Origin: AC-51 sp963749895
Lineage (GTDB): Bacteria > Actinomycetota > UBA4738 > HRBIN12
Direction: 5' to 3'
DNA: 64,000 nucleotides
Assembly (NCBI GenBank): GCA_963749895.1
Contig: CAVVOG010000003.1
Span: forward strand, 1,583,877-1,647,876
Shown one piece after another: positions 41,032 through 48,898 of this stretch. The notes below the pieces were generated by a model, which did no database searches, had not been told where the DNA came from, and was given only the letters and a program-made list of their open reading frames with translations. The position numbers and the translations under genes are program-made. Position 1 is the stretch's first letter. Each line of letters begins with the position of its first letter.

Positions 41032-41952
41032 TCAGTGGTAGATCCGCACGACCGTGTCGATCGGCGCGTGGCGGTAGATCCACTCGGCGTTCCAGAACGG
41101 GAACCGGATGCATCCGTGGCTGGCGGGGTAGGTCGGCACGGACTCCCACCCGTGGATCGCCCGGCCCCCGTCGAAGTAGCTCGGGTAGTAGAGGCCGTGG
41201 TACGTGCCGGCCACCTTCCGGTACACGCGGAACGACCCGTCGTACGTCGGCGTGCTGGCCTTGCCGGTCGACACGTGGCTGATCCACACGATCGCCCCGT
41301 CGCGGACCGTGTACAGGACCTGTCGTGTCTGATCGATCTCGATGTGCCGGATCGGCCGATCCGAGCGCGGACGCGGGCGGATCGGAGACGCGAGGGCTCG
41401 CCAGGTCGCCTCGGTCACGTCGAACCGCCGAGGCATCCGCTGCACCTTGTGGAACGCCACGACGGCATCGCCGGTCCGGACGTCGTACGCCCCGCCGACC
41501 CCCTCGAGCCGATATCCCAGGGCGACCAGCCGGCGTTCGAGCAACCGCACGAACGTCCCCGACGCGCCCCGGGAGAGCGCCGGCAGCGGTGTGCGACGGG
41601 CCTTCGAGCGATCCGACACGGCGGCCAACCCGACCGGCCCGACCTGCGCGAACGCCCGGTACCACCCGGGCGCCCGTACGGGCAGCTCGGTCCGGAACGA
41701 CCCGTCGGGGCGCACCGTCGGGTGACGGCGCGCGGCCTCCCGGCCCGCATGGAGCAGCCAGACGGAAACCCGGTCACCGACCTCCGCTCCTCGGACCTGC
41801 CCGGTGACGAGGACGCGATCGAACAGTCGCGGCTGCCACAGGCGGACCCGGACGTGCACCGTCTCCTGTGCGAGGGCAGGACGCTCGCTGAACGACGGCG
41901 CCGCGCCCACCACCACGAGGGTCGTCATCAGCGCGATCGCGAGCCGTTGCAT
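41032..41952 (-). CDS. L,D-transpeptidase with peptidoglycan-binding domain
   Basis: A 306-residue secreted protein. Signal peptide MQRLAIALMTTLVVVGAAPS, an immunoglobulin-like region (residues ~32-115), a peptidoglycan-binding domain 1-type repeat (LLERRLVALGYRLEGVGGAY), then the YkuD domain with RHIEIDQTRQVLYTVRDGAI and the catalytic SHGCIRFPFWNAEWIY (Cys nucleophile). It makes 3-3 cross-links in peptidoglycan or attaches proteins. ATG 41952 with GGAGG 10 bases upstream. Confidence 0.88.
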   Translation of the reverse strand: MQRLAIALMTTLVVVGAAPSFSERPALAQETVHVRVRLWQPRLFDRVLVTGQVRGAEVGDRVSVWLLHAGREAARRHPTVRPDGSFRTELPVRAPGWYRAFAQVGPVGLAAVSDRSKARRTPLPALSRGASGTFVRLLERRLVALGYRLEGVGGAYDVRTGDAVVAFHKVQRMPRRFDVTEATWRALASPIRPRPRSDRPIRHIEIDQTRQVLYTVRDGAIVWISHVSTGKASTPTYDGSFRVYRKVAGTYHGLYYPSYFDGGRAIHGWESVPTYPASHGCIRFPFWNAEWIYRHAPIDTVVRIYH

Positions 41953-42113
41953 CCTTGGACCACCTCCCGCCTGAACGCTACGCCGAGCCCACGTCAGGCC
42001 CAGGGACGAGGGTCCCTTCACCGGACGGACGGGGCCACGAACCGACCGATGGTCCATCAGACCTCCGCCGGAAGACCGATGTCACGCGTGCCGCGGAGGA
42101 CTACGTTCGTCGC

Positions 42114-42524
42114 GTGGATCGTTCGATCGCGCAGTTGAAGGGGCCCGCCCTGCCGCCCGCGTCCTACCTCGCGTGGGCATCGTGGTGGCACCGGGTCGAC
42201 CAGACGCTCGGCGAGGAGATCGAGAACGGACGTCCGGTCGACGTGCACGTGCTCGACCCTGCGCGGTTCTGGGAGCGGATGCTCTCGGTCGTCAGCAAGG
42301 ACGCCTCGCGCGCGATGCTGACCCGCGATCGCACGATCGAGCCCGCCGTCACGGCGTCGCGGACCGAGCTCGCCGAGGCTGCCCGGATCGCGCGGAGCCG
42401 CACGGCATGGGCGCGCAAGAGCGCCGACGCGCATCTGCGCCCCGACGCCGCCGTCGCGCGCCTGATGCAGCAACTGCTCACGGTGCTCGACGAGGCCGCG
42501 GAGCCCGCGCGCATCACCCGCTGA
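42114..42524 (+). CDS. Small helical protein of unknown function
   Basis: A 136-residue protein, mostly alpha-helical and charged (LAWASWWHRVDQTLGEEIEN, DARFWERMLSVVSKDASRA-like middle, ARLMQQLLTVLDEAAEPARI). I see no known domain. GTG 42114 was chosen because TACGTT (42102-42107) lies 6 nt upstream, the leaderless pattern; longer in-frame starts exist upstream in the divergent promoter of the transpeptidase gene. Next gene 34 bases away on the same strand. Confidence 0.55.
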   Translation: MDRSIAQLKGPALPPASYLAWASWWHRVDQTLGEEIENGRPVDVHVLDPARFWERMLSVVSKDASRAMLTRDRTIEPAVTASRTELAEAARIARSRTAWARKSADAHLRPDAAVARLMQQLLTVLDEAAEPARITR

Positions 42525-42558
42525 CCTCGGAACGGGCAGGTTCGGTACCCTCCGCGAC

Positions 42559-44010
42559 ATGGACGAGCTCGCCCACCCGCGGATCGCCTACCTGTCGGAG
42601 ACCCAGCTCGACCGGATCCACGAGGCCTCGCTCGCGGTGTTGGCCGACCCAGGGATGCGGATCACGACCGCACCCGCGAGGCGGCTGCTCACCGAGGCCG
42701 GATGCCGGGTCGACGGCGAGGACGTGTCGTTCCCCCGCGAGCTCGTGGAGTGGGCGATCGCGGCGGCGCCCTCCGACTTCGTCTGGTACGGCAGGGACGG
42801 TGACGAGCGGATCCGGTTCGGGACCGGTGAGCCCCATTGGGGCGCCGGCGTCACCTGCCTGAACTACCTCGATCCCCGTGATCGCGAGAACCGCGCGTAC
42901 ACGCTCGATGACATCGACGCGGCGTCGCGCGTCACCGACGCCCTGACGAACATCGAGTTCCTCGCGACGCCGGGGGTCGTCCGCCCATCCGCCGAGCTGC
43001 CGATCGAACTCGTCAACCAGCACGAGTTCCTCCGGATGACGCAGGGATGCACGACCCCGCTGCTCGTCCTGATCGCCGGGCGTCCCGAGCTCGAGGACGT
43101 CCTGGAGATGGCGGCCGCCGTCTCCGGTGGACGCGACGCCCTGCGCACGCGTCCGTTCGTCGCTCCCTACCTGAACCCGGTGTCGCCCGGCCTGTACAAC
43201 CCGGAGACCCTCGACAAGCTGATCCTCGCGGCCGAGTGGGGCGTGCCGGTCGTGTGCCAGCCGGCCCCGCAGGTCGGCGCCACGACGCCGGTGACGCTCG
43301 CGGGCGCGATCGCGCTGTCGAACGCCGAGTCGCTCGCCGGGCTCGTGATCGCCCAGCTCGTCCGGGAGGGAACGCCGTTCGTGACCGGGGTGGTGCCGAT
43401 GGCCCTCGACATGCGCAGCGGCGCGGCCGTGGCCGCCGGCCCGGTGACGCCGCTGATGCAGTACGCCGCGGTCCAGCTCGGTCGGCGCTACGGGTTGCCC
43501 GTCCTGGCCGACGGAGGCTCGAGCGACGCGAAGCTCCCCGACGAGCAGGCGACGCTGGAGGCCACGTACTACGCGATCACGTCCGCGGTCGGAGGCGTCG
43601 ACCTGATGTTCGACGGCGGCTGCCTCGAGGGCGGGCTGCTGTGGTCGCCGGAGCTGCTCGTGATCGTCGACGAGATCGTCGACCTGGCGCGCGCGACGAT
43701 CGCCGGGATACGGGTCGACGACGAGACGCTCGCGCTCGAGGTGATCCGCGAGGTGGGGATCGGCGAGATCTACCTCGGACACGACCACACCCTGGCCCAC
43801 TTCCGCGAGCTCTGGCTCCCCCGACTGATGTCCTGGCAAGGCCGCACCGAGTGGGAGGCCGCCGGGGCCACGACCCTCGGGGACCGGGTCCGTGCGCGCA
43901 CGGTCGAACTGCTGGACTCGCATCGCCCGACCCCCTTGCCGGACGCGACCGTGGCCGCGATGCACGAGGTGATCGACGCGCGCCGGCGGTCCCTCGCCCA
44001 CGCGGGCTGA
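42559..44010 (+). CDS. MttB/trimethylamine methyltransferase family protein, intact
   Basis: A 483-residue non-pyrrolysine MttB homologue, very similar to the frameshifted copy at 33121: ETQLDRIHEASLAVLADPGM, TCLNYLDPRDRENRAYTLDD, PVVCQPAPQVGATTPVTLAG, LMFDGGCLEGGLLWSPELLV and YLGHDHTLAHFRELWLPRLM. Family members transfer a methyl from a methylated amine to a corrinoid protein; no corrinoid protein gene is near, so the partner is elsewhere or the reaction differs. ATG 42559 is 7 nt after TACCCT (42546-42551), leaderless. Confidence 0.88.
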   Translation: MDELAHPRIAYLSETQLDRIHEASLAVLADPGMRITTAPARRLLTEAGCRVDGEDVSFPRELVEWAIAAAPSDFVWYGRDGDERIRFGTGEPHWGAGVTCLNYLDPRDRENRAYTLDDIDAASRVTDALTNIEFLATPGVVRPSAELPIELVNQHEFLRMTQGCTTPLLVLIAGRPELEDVLEMAAAVSGGRDALRTRPFVAPYLNPVSPGLYNPETLDKLILAAEWGVPVVCQPAPQVGATTPVTLAGAIALSNAESLAGLVIAQLVREGTPFVTGVVPMALDMRSGAAVAAGPVTPLMQYAAVQLGRRYGLPVLADGGSSDAKLPDEQATLEATYYAITSAVGGVDLMFDGGCLEGGLLWSPELLVIVDEIVDLARATIAGIRVDDETLALEVIREVGIGEIYLGHDHTLAHFRELWLPRLMSWQGRTEWEAAGATTLGDRVRARTVELLDSHRPTPLPDATVAAMHEVIDARRRSLAHAG

Positions 44011-44048
44011 CGGAGGTCGGGCCGCGCGTCCCCGCCGACCCGTCCACC

Positions 44049-44852
44049 TCAAGGACCGGTCGACGGGCTCCCTGCGCGCAGGCGCGCCAGCACCTCGTCG
44101 TGGATCACGCCGTTCGTGCTGAGCAGCGTGCACCCGTCGAAGGGCGCCTCACCGTCGAGCGTCGACATCCGCCCGCCGGCTTCTTCCAACACGACCCGCA
44201 GGGCCGCCCAGTCCCACACGCCGCAGGGCTCGTGCTCCAGCAACGCGTCGGCCGAGCCGCGCGCGACCAGGACGTGCCCCCAGAAGTCGCTCAGCCCTCG
44301 GGTCCGACGCGCCCCGCCGATCACGTCGACGAACGGGTCCCACCGAGGACCGCGGAGCCACTCCTCGACCGCGGAGTGCAGCACGAACGCGTCGGCCAGC
44401 GCGGGTACGTCGGAGACCTCGATCGGATCGTGGTTCAGCCGGGCCCCCTGGCCTCGGACCGCGTCGTACCGCTCCCCCAGGTGCGGCGCGTCCACCACGC
44501 CGAGGACGGGCACGCCCTCCACCTCCAGGGCCACCAGGGTCGCCCAGACCTGGATGCCGTCGACGAAGTTCTTCGTGCCGTCGATCGGGTCGACGATCCA
44601 CACCCGGTCGGTCCCGCCTGTGCGTCCCCCCTCCTCGCCCACGAATCCGTCGTCGGGGAACCGCAGGGCGGTCGCTTCCCGCAGGGCGGCCTCGACGGCG
44701 ATGTCGACGTCGGTCACCGGGGTCGCATCCTCCTTGTGCCGAACCTCGACGGGATGCTCGACGTGGTGCCGCGTGATCCGTGCGGCGATGTCGACGAGCT
44801 CATGGGCGAACGTCAGCTCGTCGGCGAACGGGAGTGCGGGGGCGACGATCGT
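44049..44852 (-). CDS. Inositol monophosphatase family protein with no standard start codon at its natural N-terminus
   Basis: From the GTG at 44717 the protein is 222 residues and has FVGEEGGRTGGTDRVWIVDP IDGTKNF-type metal sites (Glu-Glu, Asp-Pro-Ile-Asp-Gly-Thr) and CGVWDWAALRVVLEEAGG. Upstream in the same frame, without a stop, lie ALPFADELTFAHELVDIAAR and HKEDATPVTD, the normal N-terminal helix and K-x-D-x-x-P-V-T motif of this family. The full form would start at ACG 44850-44852 or ATC 44847-44849, 5-8 bases after AGGAG; there is no ATG, GTG or TTG. So either a non-standard start is used or a base is wrong. An IclR-type operator lies at 44915-44931 and a -10 box TAGCGT at the complement of 44879-44884. 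Confidence 0.75.
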   Translation of the reverse strand, partial: TIVAPALPFADELTFAHELVDIAARITRHHVEHPVEVRHKEDATPVTDVDIAVEAALREATALRFPDDGFVGEEGGRTGGTDRVWIVDPIDGTKNFVDGIQVWATLVALEVEGVPVLGVVDAPHLGERYDAVRGQGARLNHDPIEVSDVPALADAFVLHSAVEEWLRGPRWDPFVDVIGGARRTRGLSDFWGHVLVARGSADALLEHEPCGVWDWAALRVVLEEAGGRMSTLDGEAPFDGCTLLSTNGVIHDEVLARLRAGSPSTGP

Positions 44853-44914
44853 TCGGTCTCCTCGGTCGGGTCCGGCGCACGCTAGCGCCGCCGGTCGCCG
44901 TCGCGGGCGACATG

Positions 44915-44931
44915 GTTGCCACTAGGGCAAC
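44915..44931. promoter_or_regulatory. IclR-type operator 1 (upstream of phosphatase gene)
   Basis: GTTGCC-ACTAG-GGCAAC, 17 bp, perfect outer arms. It lies about 30 bases upstream of the phosphatase gene's -10 box (minus strand), over its -35 region, and 14 bases after the stop of the IclR gene. Same sequence class as 45722-45738 and 50137-50153. Confidence 0.75.
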
Positions 44932-44944
44932 GCCGGCGCGAGGT

Positions 44945-45700
44945 TCACCGGACCGTCTCCCCCATCAGGCGGCGCCCGATCGTCACGGCCGCGTCTACCG
45001 TGAGCTGGCCCAGCTGCGGGAGGTCCCCGGCCGGGAGACGGAAGCTCGGCCCCGAGACCGAGACCGCGGCAACGAGCTCGCCGCGGGTCACCACCGGCGC
45101 CGCCACCGTCGTGAGCCCGTCCTCGAGCTCCGAGACCGAGCGCGCGTAGCCGCGCCGTCGAACCTCGTCCAGGAGGCTCCGCATCCGCCGAGGGTCGGTG
45201 ACCGTGTGTGACGTGCGCCGCTCGAGCGGCCCGGCGAGCACACGTTCGCGCGTGGCGTCGTCCCCGAAGGCGAGCAGGACCTTCCCGCTGGAGCTGCAGT
45301 GCGCCGGGCTGCGGCGACCCACCCAGTTCCCGGCGACGATCGCGTGGTCACCCGTGACCTGGTCGACGTAGACGACCTCGGCCCCGTCGAGGATCGCCAG
45401 GTTCACGGTCTCGCCGGTACGTCGGCTGAGGACCTCGAGGTCGGGCCGTGCCTGGCTGACCATCTCCAGGCCGGTCAGGGCGGACGCGGCGAACCGCAGG
45501 AACGCGGGCCCCAGTCGGTACCGACCGGACGCGTCCCGGTCGAGCACGCGACGGGTCGACAGGGTGGCGAGGAGCCGCGACGCGGTGGCCTTGTGCACGT
45601 CCAGCGCGTGCGAGACGTCGGTCACGCGCAACCCGTCGGGCGCCTCGGCCAGGAGCTCGAGGACCGTGACGACCCGATCGACCCCGTCCGTCGCGCGCAC
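44945..45700 (-). CDS. IclR family transcriptional regulator
   Basis: A 251-residue regulator: N-terminal winged helix (LRVTDVSHALDVHKATASRL, LATLSTRRVLDRDASGRYRL) and the effector domain (VNLAILDGAEVVYVDQVTGD, then SPAHCSSSGKVLLAFGDDAT, and ELEDGLTTVAAPVVTRGELV). The wing and the H-x-S-x-x-G-K region match IclR. GTG 45700 is 7 nt after a -10 box TACCGT (complement of 45708-45713), so the mRNA is probably leaderless. An IclR operator sits just upstream (45722-45738): autoregulation is expected. The other two operators link it to the phosphatase and the importer operon. Confidence 0.9.
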   Translation of the reverse strand: MRATDGVDRVVTVLELLAEAPDGLRVTDVSHALDVHKATASRLLATLSTRRVLDRDASGRYRLGPAFLRFAASALTGLEMVSQARPDLEVLSRRTGETVNLAILDGAEVVYVDQVTGDHAIVAGNWVGRRSPAHCSSSGKVLLAFGDDATRERVLAGPLERRTSHTVTDPRRMRSLLDEVRRRGYARSVSELEDGLTTVAAPVVTRGELVAAVSVSGPSFRLPAGDLPQLGQLTVDAAVTIGRRLMGETVR

Positions 45701-45721
45701 CGCCGGGACGGTACCCCGGCG

Positions 45722-45738
45722 GTTGCCCTCAGGGCAAC
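45722..45738. promoter_or_regulatory. IclR-type operator 2 (own promoter)
   Basis: GTTGCC-CTCAG-GGCAAC, a palindrome of 17 bp with an inner match too (CCCT-C-AGGG). It begins 8 bases upstream of the -10 box of the IclR gene, covering the spacer and -35 region of the minus-strand promoter. The flavodoxin gene stop is at 45740, one base away. Confidence 0.8.
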
Positions 45739-45739
45739 A

Positions 45740-46225
45740 TCAGCCGAGTTCGGCGTCGATCTCGTCGGCCCACGTCGCGATCGCGTCCCAGTCGCGGTAG
45801 TCGCCGTCGGGCGCCTTCACCGCCTTCACGATCATCCGCTCGGCGAACCCGAGCTTGGAGCGGTCGAGCGCTCCGAAGAACACGCGGTGGCCTCGGGGCG
45901 ACAGGGCCGCTTCCAGGTCGGCCAGTTGCCGCGGCTGCGGCTCCTCGTCGTCGACCTCCTCGCCCAGGGGGCCGCTCGAGAACAGCCAGACCGGCACGCC
46001 CGTCAGGGTCCCCCCGTGGCGCTCGGCGAAGGCGACCGCCTCCTTCATCCAGGACCCGGCGTAGACCGCGCTGCCGAGCACGACCGCCTCCGGCGACCCG
46101 AGGTCGTCAGCGCCGTCGGCGGGGCGTAGCTCGACCTCACGCCCGGAGGCACGCAGGCGCTCGGCGATGTGGCGGGCGATCCCCTCGGTCGCGCCGTGCT
46201 TGCTCGCGTACACCACCCAGATCAT
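45740..46225 (-). CDS. Flavodoxin-domain protein (HemG/protoporphyrinogen-oxidase-like)
   Basis: A 161-residue flavodoxin: WVVYASKHGATEGIARHIAE (FMN phosphate loop), EAVVLGSAVYAGSWMKEAVA, and WLFSSGPLGEE. The T/S-K-x-G-x-T loop is in the form seen in HemG-like and actinobacterial flavodoxin domain proteins. ATG 46225 has GGAGGAGGCCG upstream. It transfers electrons with FMN; a role in haem synthesis is possible but not shown. Its stop lies 2 bases before the IclR operator. Confidence 0.85.
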   Translation of the reverse strand: MIWVVYASKHGATEGIARHIAERLRASGREVELRPADGADDLGSPEAVVLGSAVYAGSWMKEAVAFAERHGGTLTGVPVWLFSSGPLGEEVDDEEPQPRQLADLEAALSPRGHRVFFGALDRSKLGFAERMIVKAVKAPDGDYRDWDAIATWADEIDAELG

Positions 46226-46291
46226 CGCGGCCTCCTCCGTTCGAGACGTCCGAACCAGTCTGCCGCAGGTGGTGCGGCGACGGGAAGGGGC

Positions 46292-47380
46292 TCAGCAGAC
46301 CTCGTTGAGCTGGTGGTACGGATCGACCGCGGGGCCCCCGTTCGGGTGCCATTCGAAGTGGACGTGCGGGCTCGAGGCGTTGCCCGTGATGCCGACGTAG
46401 CCGACGACGTCACCCTCCTCGACCTCACCCCAGGCCGCGAAGCTCGAGAGGTGGAGCATCGTGACGTACCCCTCCTCACCCCAGAGCCGGACGTACTTGC
46501 CCGCGTTCTCCTCGGTCCCGGTCTCGACGCGGCCGTCGAAGGGCGCGTACACGGGCGTGTTCATCGGTGCCGCGATGTCGTTGCCCTTGTGGATGTGCTT
46601 CCAGTCCGGATGGACGTGGAGGATGCCGAACGTGTCCCCGTACGCGTGGGGGTCGCCGACCGGACAGGCGTGGAGCGGTCCGAGGACCCCGTCGCCGCCC
46701 CGTGCCAGCAGCTCGACGCGGATCTTCTCGAGGAGCCCGCTCAGGGTCTCGCCGGCCTCGGCCCGGAGACGGTCGAGCCTGCGCATCCGGCGCTTCTGCT
46801 CGTCGAACTTGCGCTCGAGCGTGGCGCGGTCCTTCTCGAGCGAGGTCAGCGCCTGCCGGCGTTCCATCAGGACCGTCTGGCGCTCCGCCTCGACCGCCTC
46901 GAGCACCGCCTCCTGCGCCTCGATGAGCTCGGCGATCTCCTGATCGCGGACCGAGGCGGCCTCGACGAACGTGAACCGGTCGAACATGTCGTTCACGGAT
47001 TCGGCGTCGAGCAGGACCTGGACCTCGCTCGGCACGCCGGCCATGAAGATCGACGCGGCCCGCTCGTTCAGCGCGTCCTGCAGACGCTGGAGCTTCGCGC
47101 GCTCGATCCGCAGCTGATCGCGGACCTCGACGATCTCCTCTCGCGCGTGCTCGTACTCGGTGATCGCTTCCTCGATCCGCGCCGCGATCACGTTCATCTC
47201 GTCGCGGAGCTTCAGGACCGAACGCTCGGTCTGGTCGATCAGCCGCTGCATCCGGTCCTGCCGATGTTGGGCAGCCTCGAGCTCCGAGCGTGTGTCGGCG
47301 TGAGCCGAGAGCACGCTCGAGAGCACCAGCAGTACGAGGGAGGCGGCCCCGTACGGCACCAGACGCCGCGGGAAGACCAT
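46292..47380 (-). CDS. Secreted coiled-coil M23 peptidase
   Basis: A 362-residue protein: signal sequence (YGAASLVLLVLSSVLSAHA), coiled coils over residues ~30-230 (LEAAQHRQDRMQRLIDQTER, EEIVEVRDQLRIERAKLQRL, RATLERKFDEQKRRMRRLDR), then a C-terminal M23 domain with the metal motif HIHKGNDIAAPMNTPVYAPF (H-x-x-x-D) and SSPHVHFEWHPNGG (H-x-H). The plan is that of EnvC/RipC-type peptidoglycan hydrolases or activators. Both zinc motifs are complete, so activity is expected. ATG 47380. Confidence 0.88.
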   Translation of the reverse strand: MVFPRRLVPYGAASLVLLVLSSVLSAHADTRSELEAAQHRQDRMQRLIDQTERSVLKLRDEMNVIAARIEEAITEYEHAREEIVEVRDQLRIERAKLQRLQDALNERAASIFMAGVPSEVQVLLDAESVNDMFDRFTFVEAASVRDQEIAELIEAQEAVLEAVEAERQTVLMERRQALTSLEKDRATLERKFDEQKRRMRRLDRLRAEAGETLSGLLEKIRVELLARGGDGVLGPLHACPVGDPHAYGDTFGILHVHPDWKHIHKGNDIAAPMNTPVYAPFDGRVETGTEENAGKYVRLWGEEGYVTMLHLSSFAAWGEVEEGDVVGYVGITGNASSPHVHFEWHPNGGPAVDPYHQLNEVC

Positions 47381-47607
47381 GCGCGCTGATGGAACCTCAG
47401 GGACGGGGCCGGGTCAATCAGCCCAACGGCGGTCTTCCGGATAGGCCGTGCGGCCCCCCATCGGGCCGACACGCGAACCTTCACCGAACCGTAAGCGGCC
47501 CGTTCGCGGGCGGTGACCACGGCACCCCGAGACTGGTGGGTGTCCCGGCCGGACGCACGACCGGCGGCCGAACCCGGTCGCACGGACCGATCCGACAGGA
47601 GGGATCC

Positions 47608-48057
47608 ATGAAGCGAACGCTGATCATCCTCGCGGCGGCGCTGGCCGTCACCGCCACCCCCGTCGCTGCGTCGGCGGCGGGTGCCGGAGGCGTCACCGGC
47701 CCCGCGTTCTACGTGAACGGTGAGGTCTACCGGACCGTGGGAACCCCCAGCGACCTCTCGAACACCGGAGCCCCCGCCCACACCTACGACCACATCTACG
47801 CCTTCGGGGGTGCCCAGATGAACGTCGCCACGGCGGCCCCCGGCGACCCCGGCTACAACGGGGGGCGCTGGCAGGTCCACGCGCTGGCGTTCACCACGTC
47901 GTACGCGCAGACGCTCGCCGCGCACGACCTCGACGACAGCGGCGCGATCGACACGAACGCCGAGCTGTGGTCGGCGTTGGGCGATGCAGGGCCCGACGGC
48001 GCCACCGACGCGGGGATCGTGGCGCGGTTCGTCTGCCCGGTCATCCCGCTCGCCTGA
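47608..48057 (+). CDS. Small secreted protein with EF-hand-like loop
   Basis: A 149-residue exported protein: signal peptide MKRTLIILAAALAVTATPVA, then SAAGAGGVTGPAFYVNGEVY, a Tyr/Gly-rich core, and a loop DLDDSGAIDTNAEL which fits an EF-hand or dockerin-type calcium site (D-x-D-x-S-G-x-I-D-x-N-x-E). Strong AGGAGG upstream of ATG 47608. Role unknown; a terminator follows. It recalls small exported proteins of unknown role found in uncultured actinobacteria. Confidence 0.7.
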   Translation: MKRTLIILAAALAVTATPVAASAAGAGGVTGPAFYVNGEVYRTVGTPSDLSNTGAPAHTYDHIYAFGGAQMNVATAAPGDPGYNGGRWQVHALAFTTSYAQTLAAHDLDDSGAIDTNAELWSALGDAGPDGATDAGIVARFVCPVIPLA

Positions 48058-48070
48058 GCCGCCGCGGTGG

Positions 48071-48101
48071 GGTGGGGCGGCGCCGAAGGCGCCGCCCCAC
48101 C
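48071..48101 (+). terminator. Terminator hairpin after the secreted protein gene
   Basis: GGTGGGGCGGCGCC (48071-48084), GAA loop, GGCGCCGCCCCACC (48088-48101): perfect 14-bp arms, 13 bases after the stop at 48057. Same style as the hairpin at 31661-31695 (GAA loop, no T-tract). Confidence 0.75.
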
Positions 48102-48109
48102 TTCGCCTC

Positions 48110-48126
48110 GTAAGACATCCGTAACG
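48110..48126 (+). promoter_or_regulatory. Candidate MtrA/OmpR-type box upstream of the response regulator
   Basis: GTAAG-ACATCC-GTAACG: a direct repeat of GTAAx with 11-bp period. It differs by one base from the published actinobacterial MtrA consensus GTAAC-N6-GTAACG and lies just before the regulator's start region (48149). Suggests autoregulation by the downstream OmpR-family protein. Confidence 0.5.
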
Positions 48127-48148
48127 GCAGATGCCCGATGATGGACCG

Positions 48149-48898
48149 ATGGGGATCGTGGAGCACACCTCGCCGGCCGCCCAGTCGGCCGCACAGATGC
48201 CGGCCGCACACATGAAGATCCTCGTCGTCGACGACGAGCCGATGGTCCGCGACGTGCTGGCCCGATACCTCGAGGCCGACGGCTTCGAGGTATCGACGGC
48301 GTCCGACGGGCTCGAGGCGCTCGACGCCGCCCGAGACGCCGATCCCGACCTCGTCGTGCTCGACCTGATGCTCCCGCACCTCGACGGGCTCGAGGTGATG
48401 CGGCGGCTCCGCGAGCGGGCCGACACTCCCGTGGTCCTGCTCACCGCCAAGGGCGAGGAGGTCGACCGGATCGTCGGGCTCGAACTCGGGGCCGACGACT
48501 ACGTCGCGAAACCCTTCTCCCCTCGGGAGGTGGTCGCCCGGGTCCGGGCGGTCCTGCGTCGCGGCGAGCGGCCGCGCGACGAGGAAGACCGCGGGCCCGA
48601 CGTGCTCGAGTTCGGCGACCTGACGATCGATCGGGCCCGTCGCGAAGCGCGCCGGGGCGACACCACGATGCACCTCACCCGCAAGGAGTTCGAGCTCCTG
48701 GACTTCCTCGCATCCCAGCCGGGCCGGACGTTCTCACGGACCGAGCTGCTCGAGGAGGTCTGGGACTTCGCGTGGGACGGCGACTCCTCGACCGTGACGG
48801 TCCATATCAGGCGGCTCCGAGAGAAGATCGAGGAGGACCCCTCCTCGCCGCGCCGGCTCGTCACGGTGTGGGGCGTCGGCTACCGGTTCGAACCGTGA
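48149..48898 (+). CDS. OmpR-family response regulator
   Basis: A 228-residue core begins at MKILVVDDEPMVRDVLARYL (ATG 48212); the frame has earlier starts at 48149 and 48131. Receiver domain: phospho-acceptor Asp in LVVLDLMLPHLDG, Thr in VVLLTAKG, Lys in DDYVAKPFSPRE. Winged-helix domain: LTRKEFELLDFLASQPGRTF and SSTVTVHIRRLREKIEEDPS. I give 48149, as it follows GATGAT by six bases. The next gene, a histidine kinase, overlaps by GTGA. Confidence 0.88.
   Translation: MGIVEHTSPAAQSAAQMPAAHMKILVVDDEPMVRDVLARYLEADGFEVSTASDGLEALDAARDADPDLVVLDLMLPHLDGLEVMRRLRERADTPVVLLTAKGEEVDRIVGLELGADDYVAKPFSPREVVARVRAVLRRGERPRDEEDRGPDVLEFGDLTIDRARREARRGDTTMHLTRKEFELLDFLASQPGRTFSRTELLEEVWDFAWDGDSSTVTVHIRRLREKIEEDPSSPRRLVTVWGVGYRFEP

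Noticed and set aside
47498..47511. GCCCG-TTCG-CGGGC hairpin as a terminator
   Set aside because: Only 5-bp arms and no gene ends close before it on the plus strand; could be chance in GC-rich DNA.
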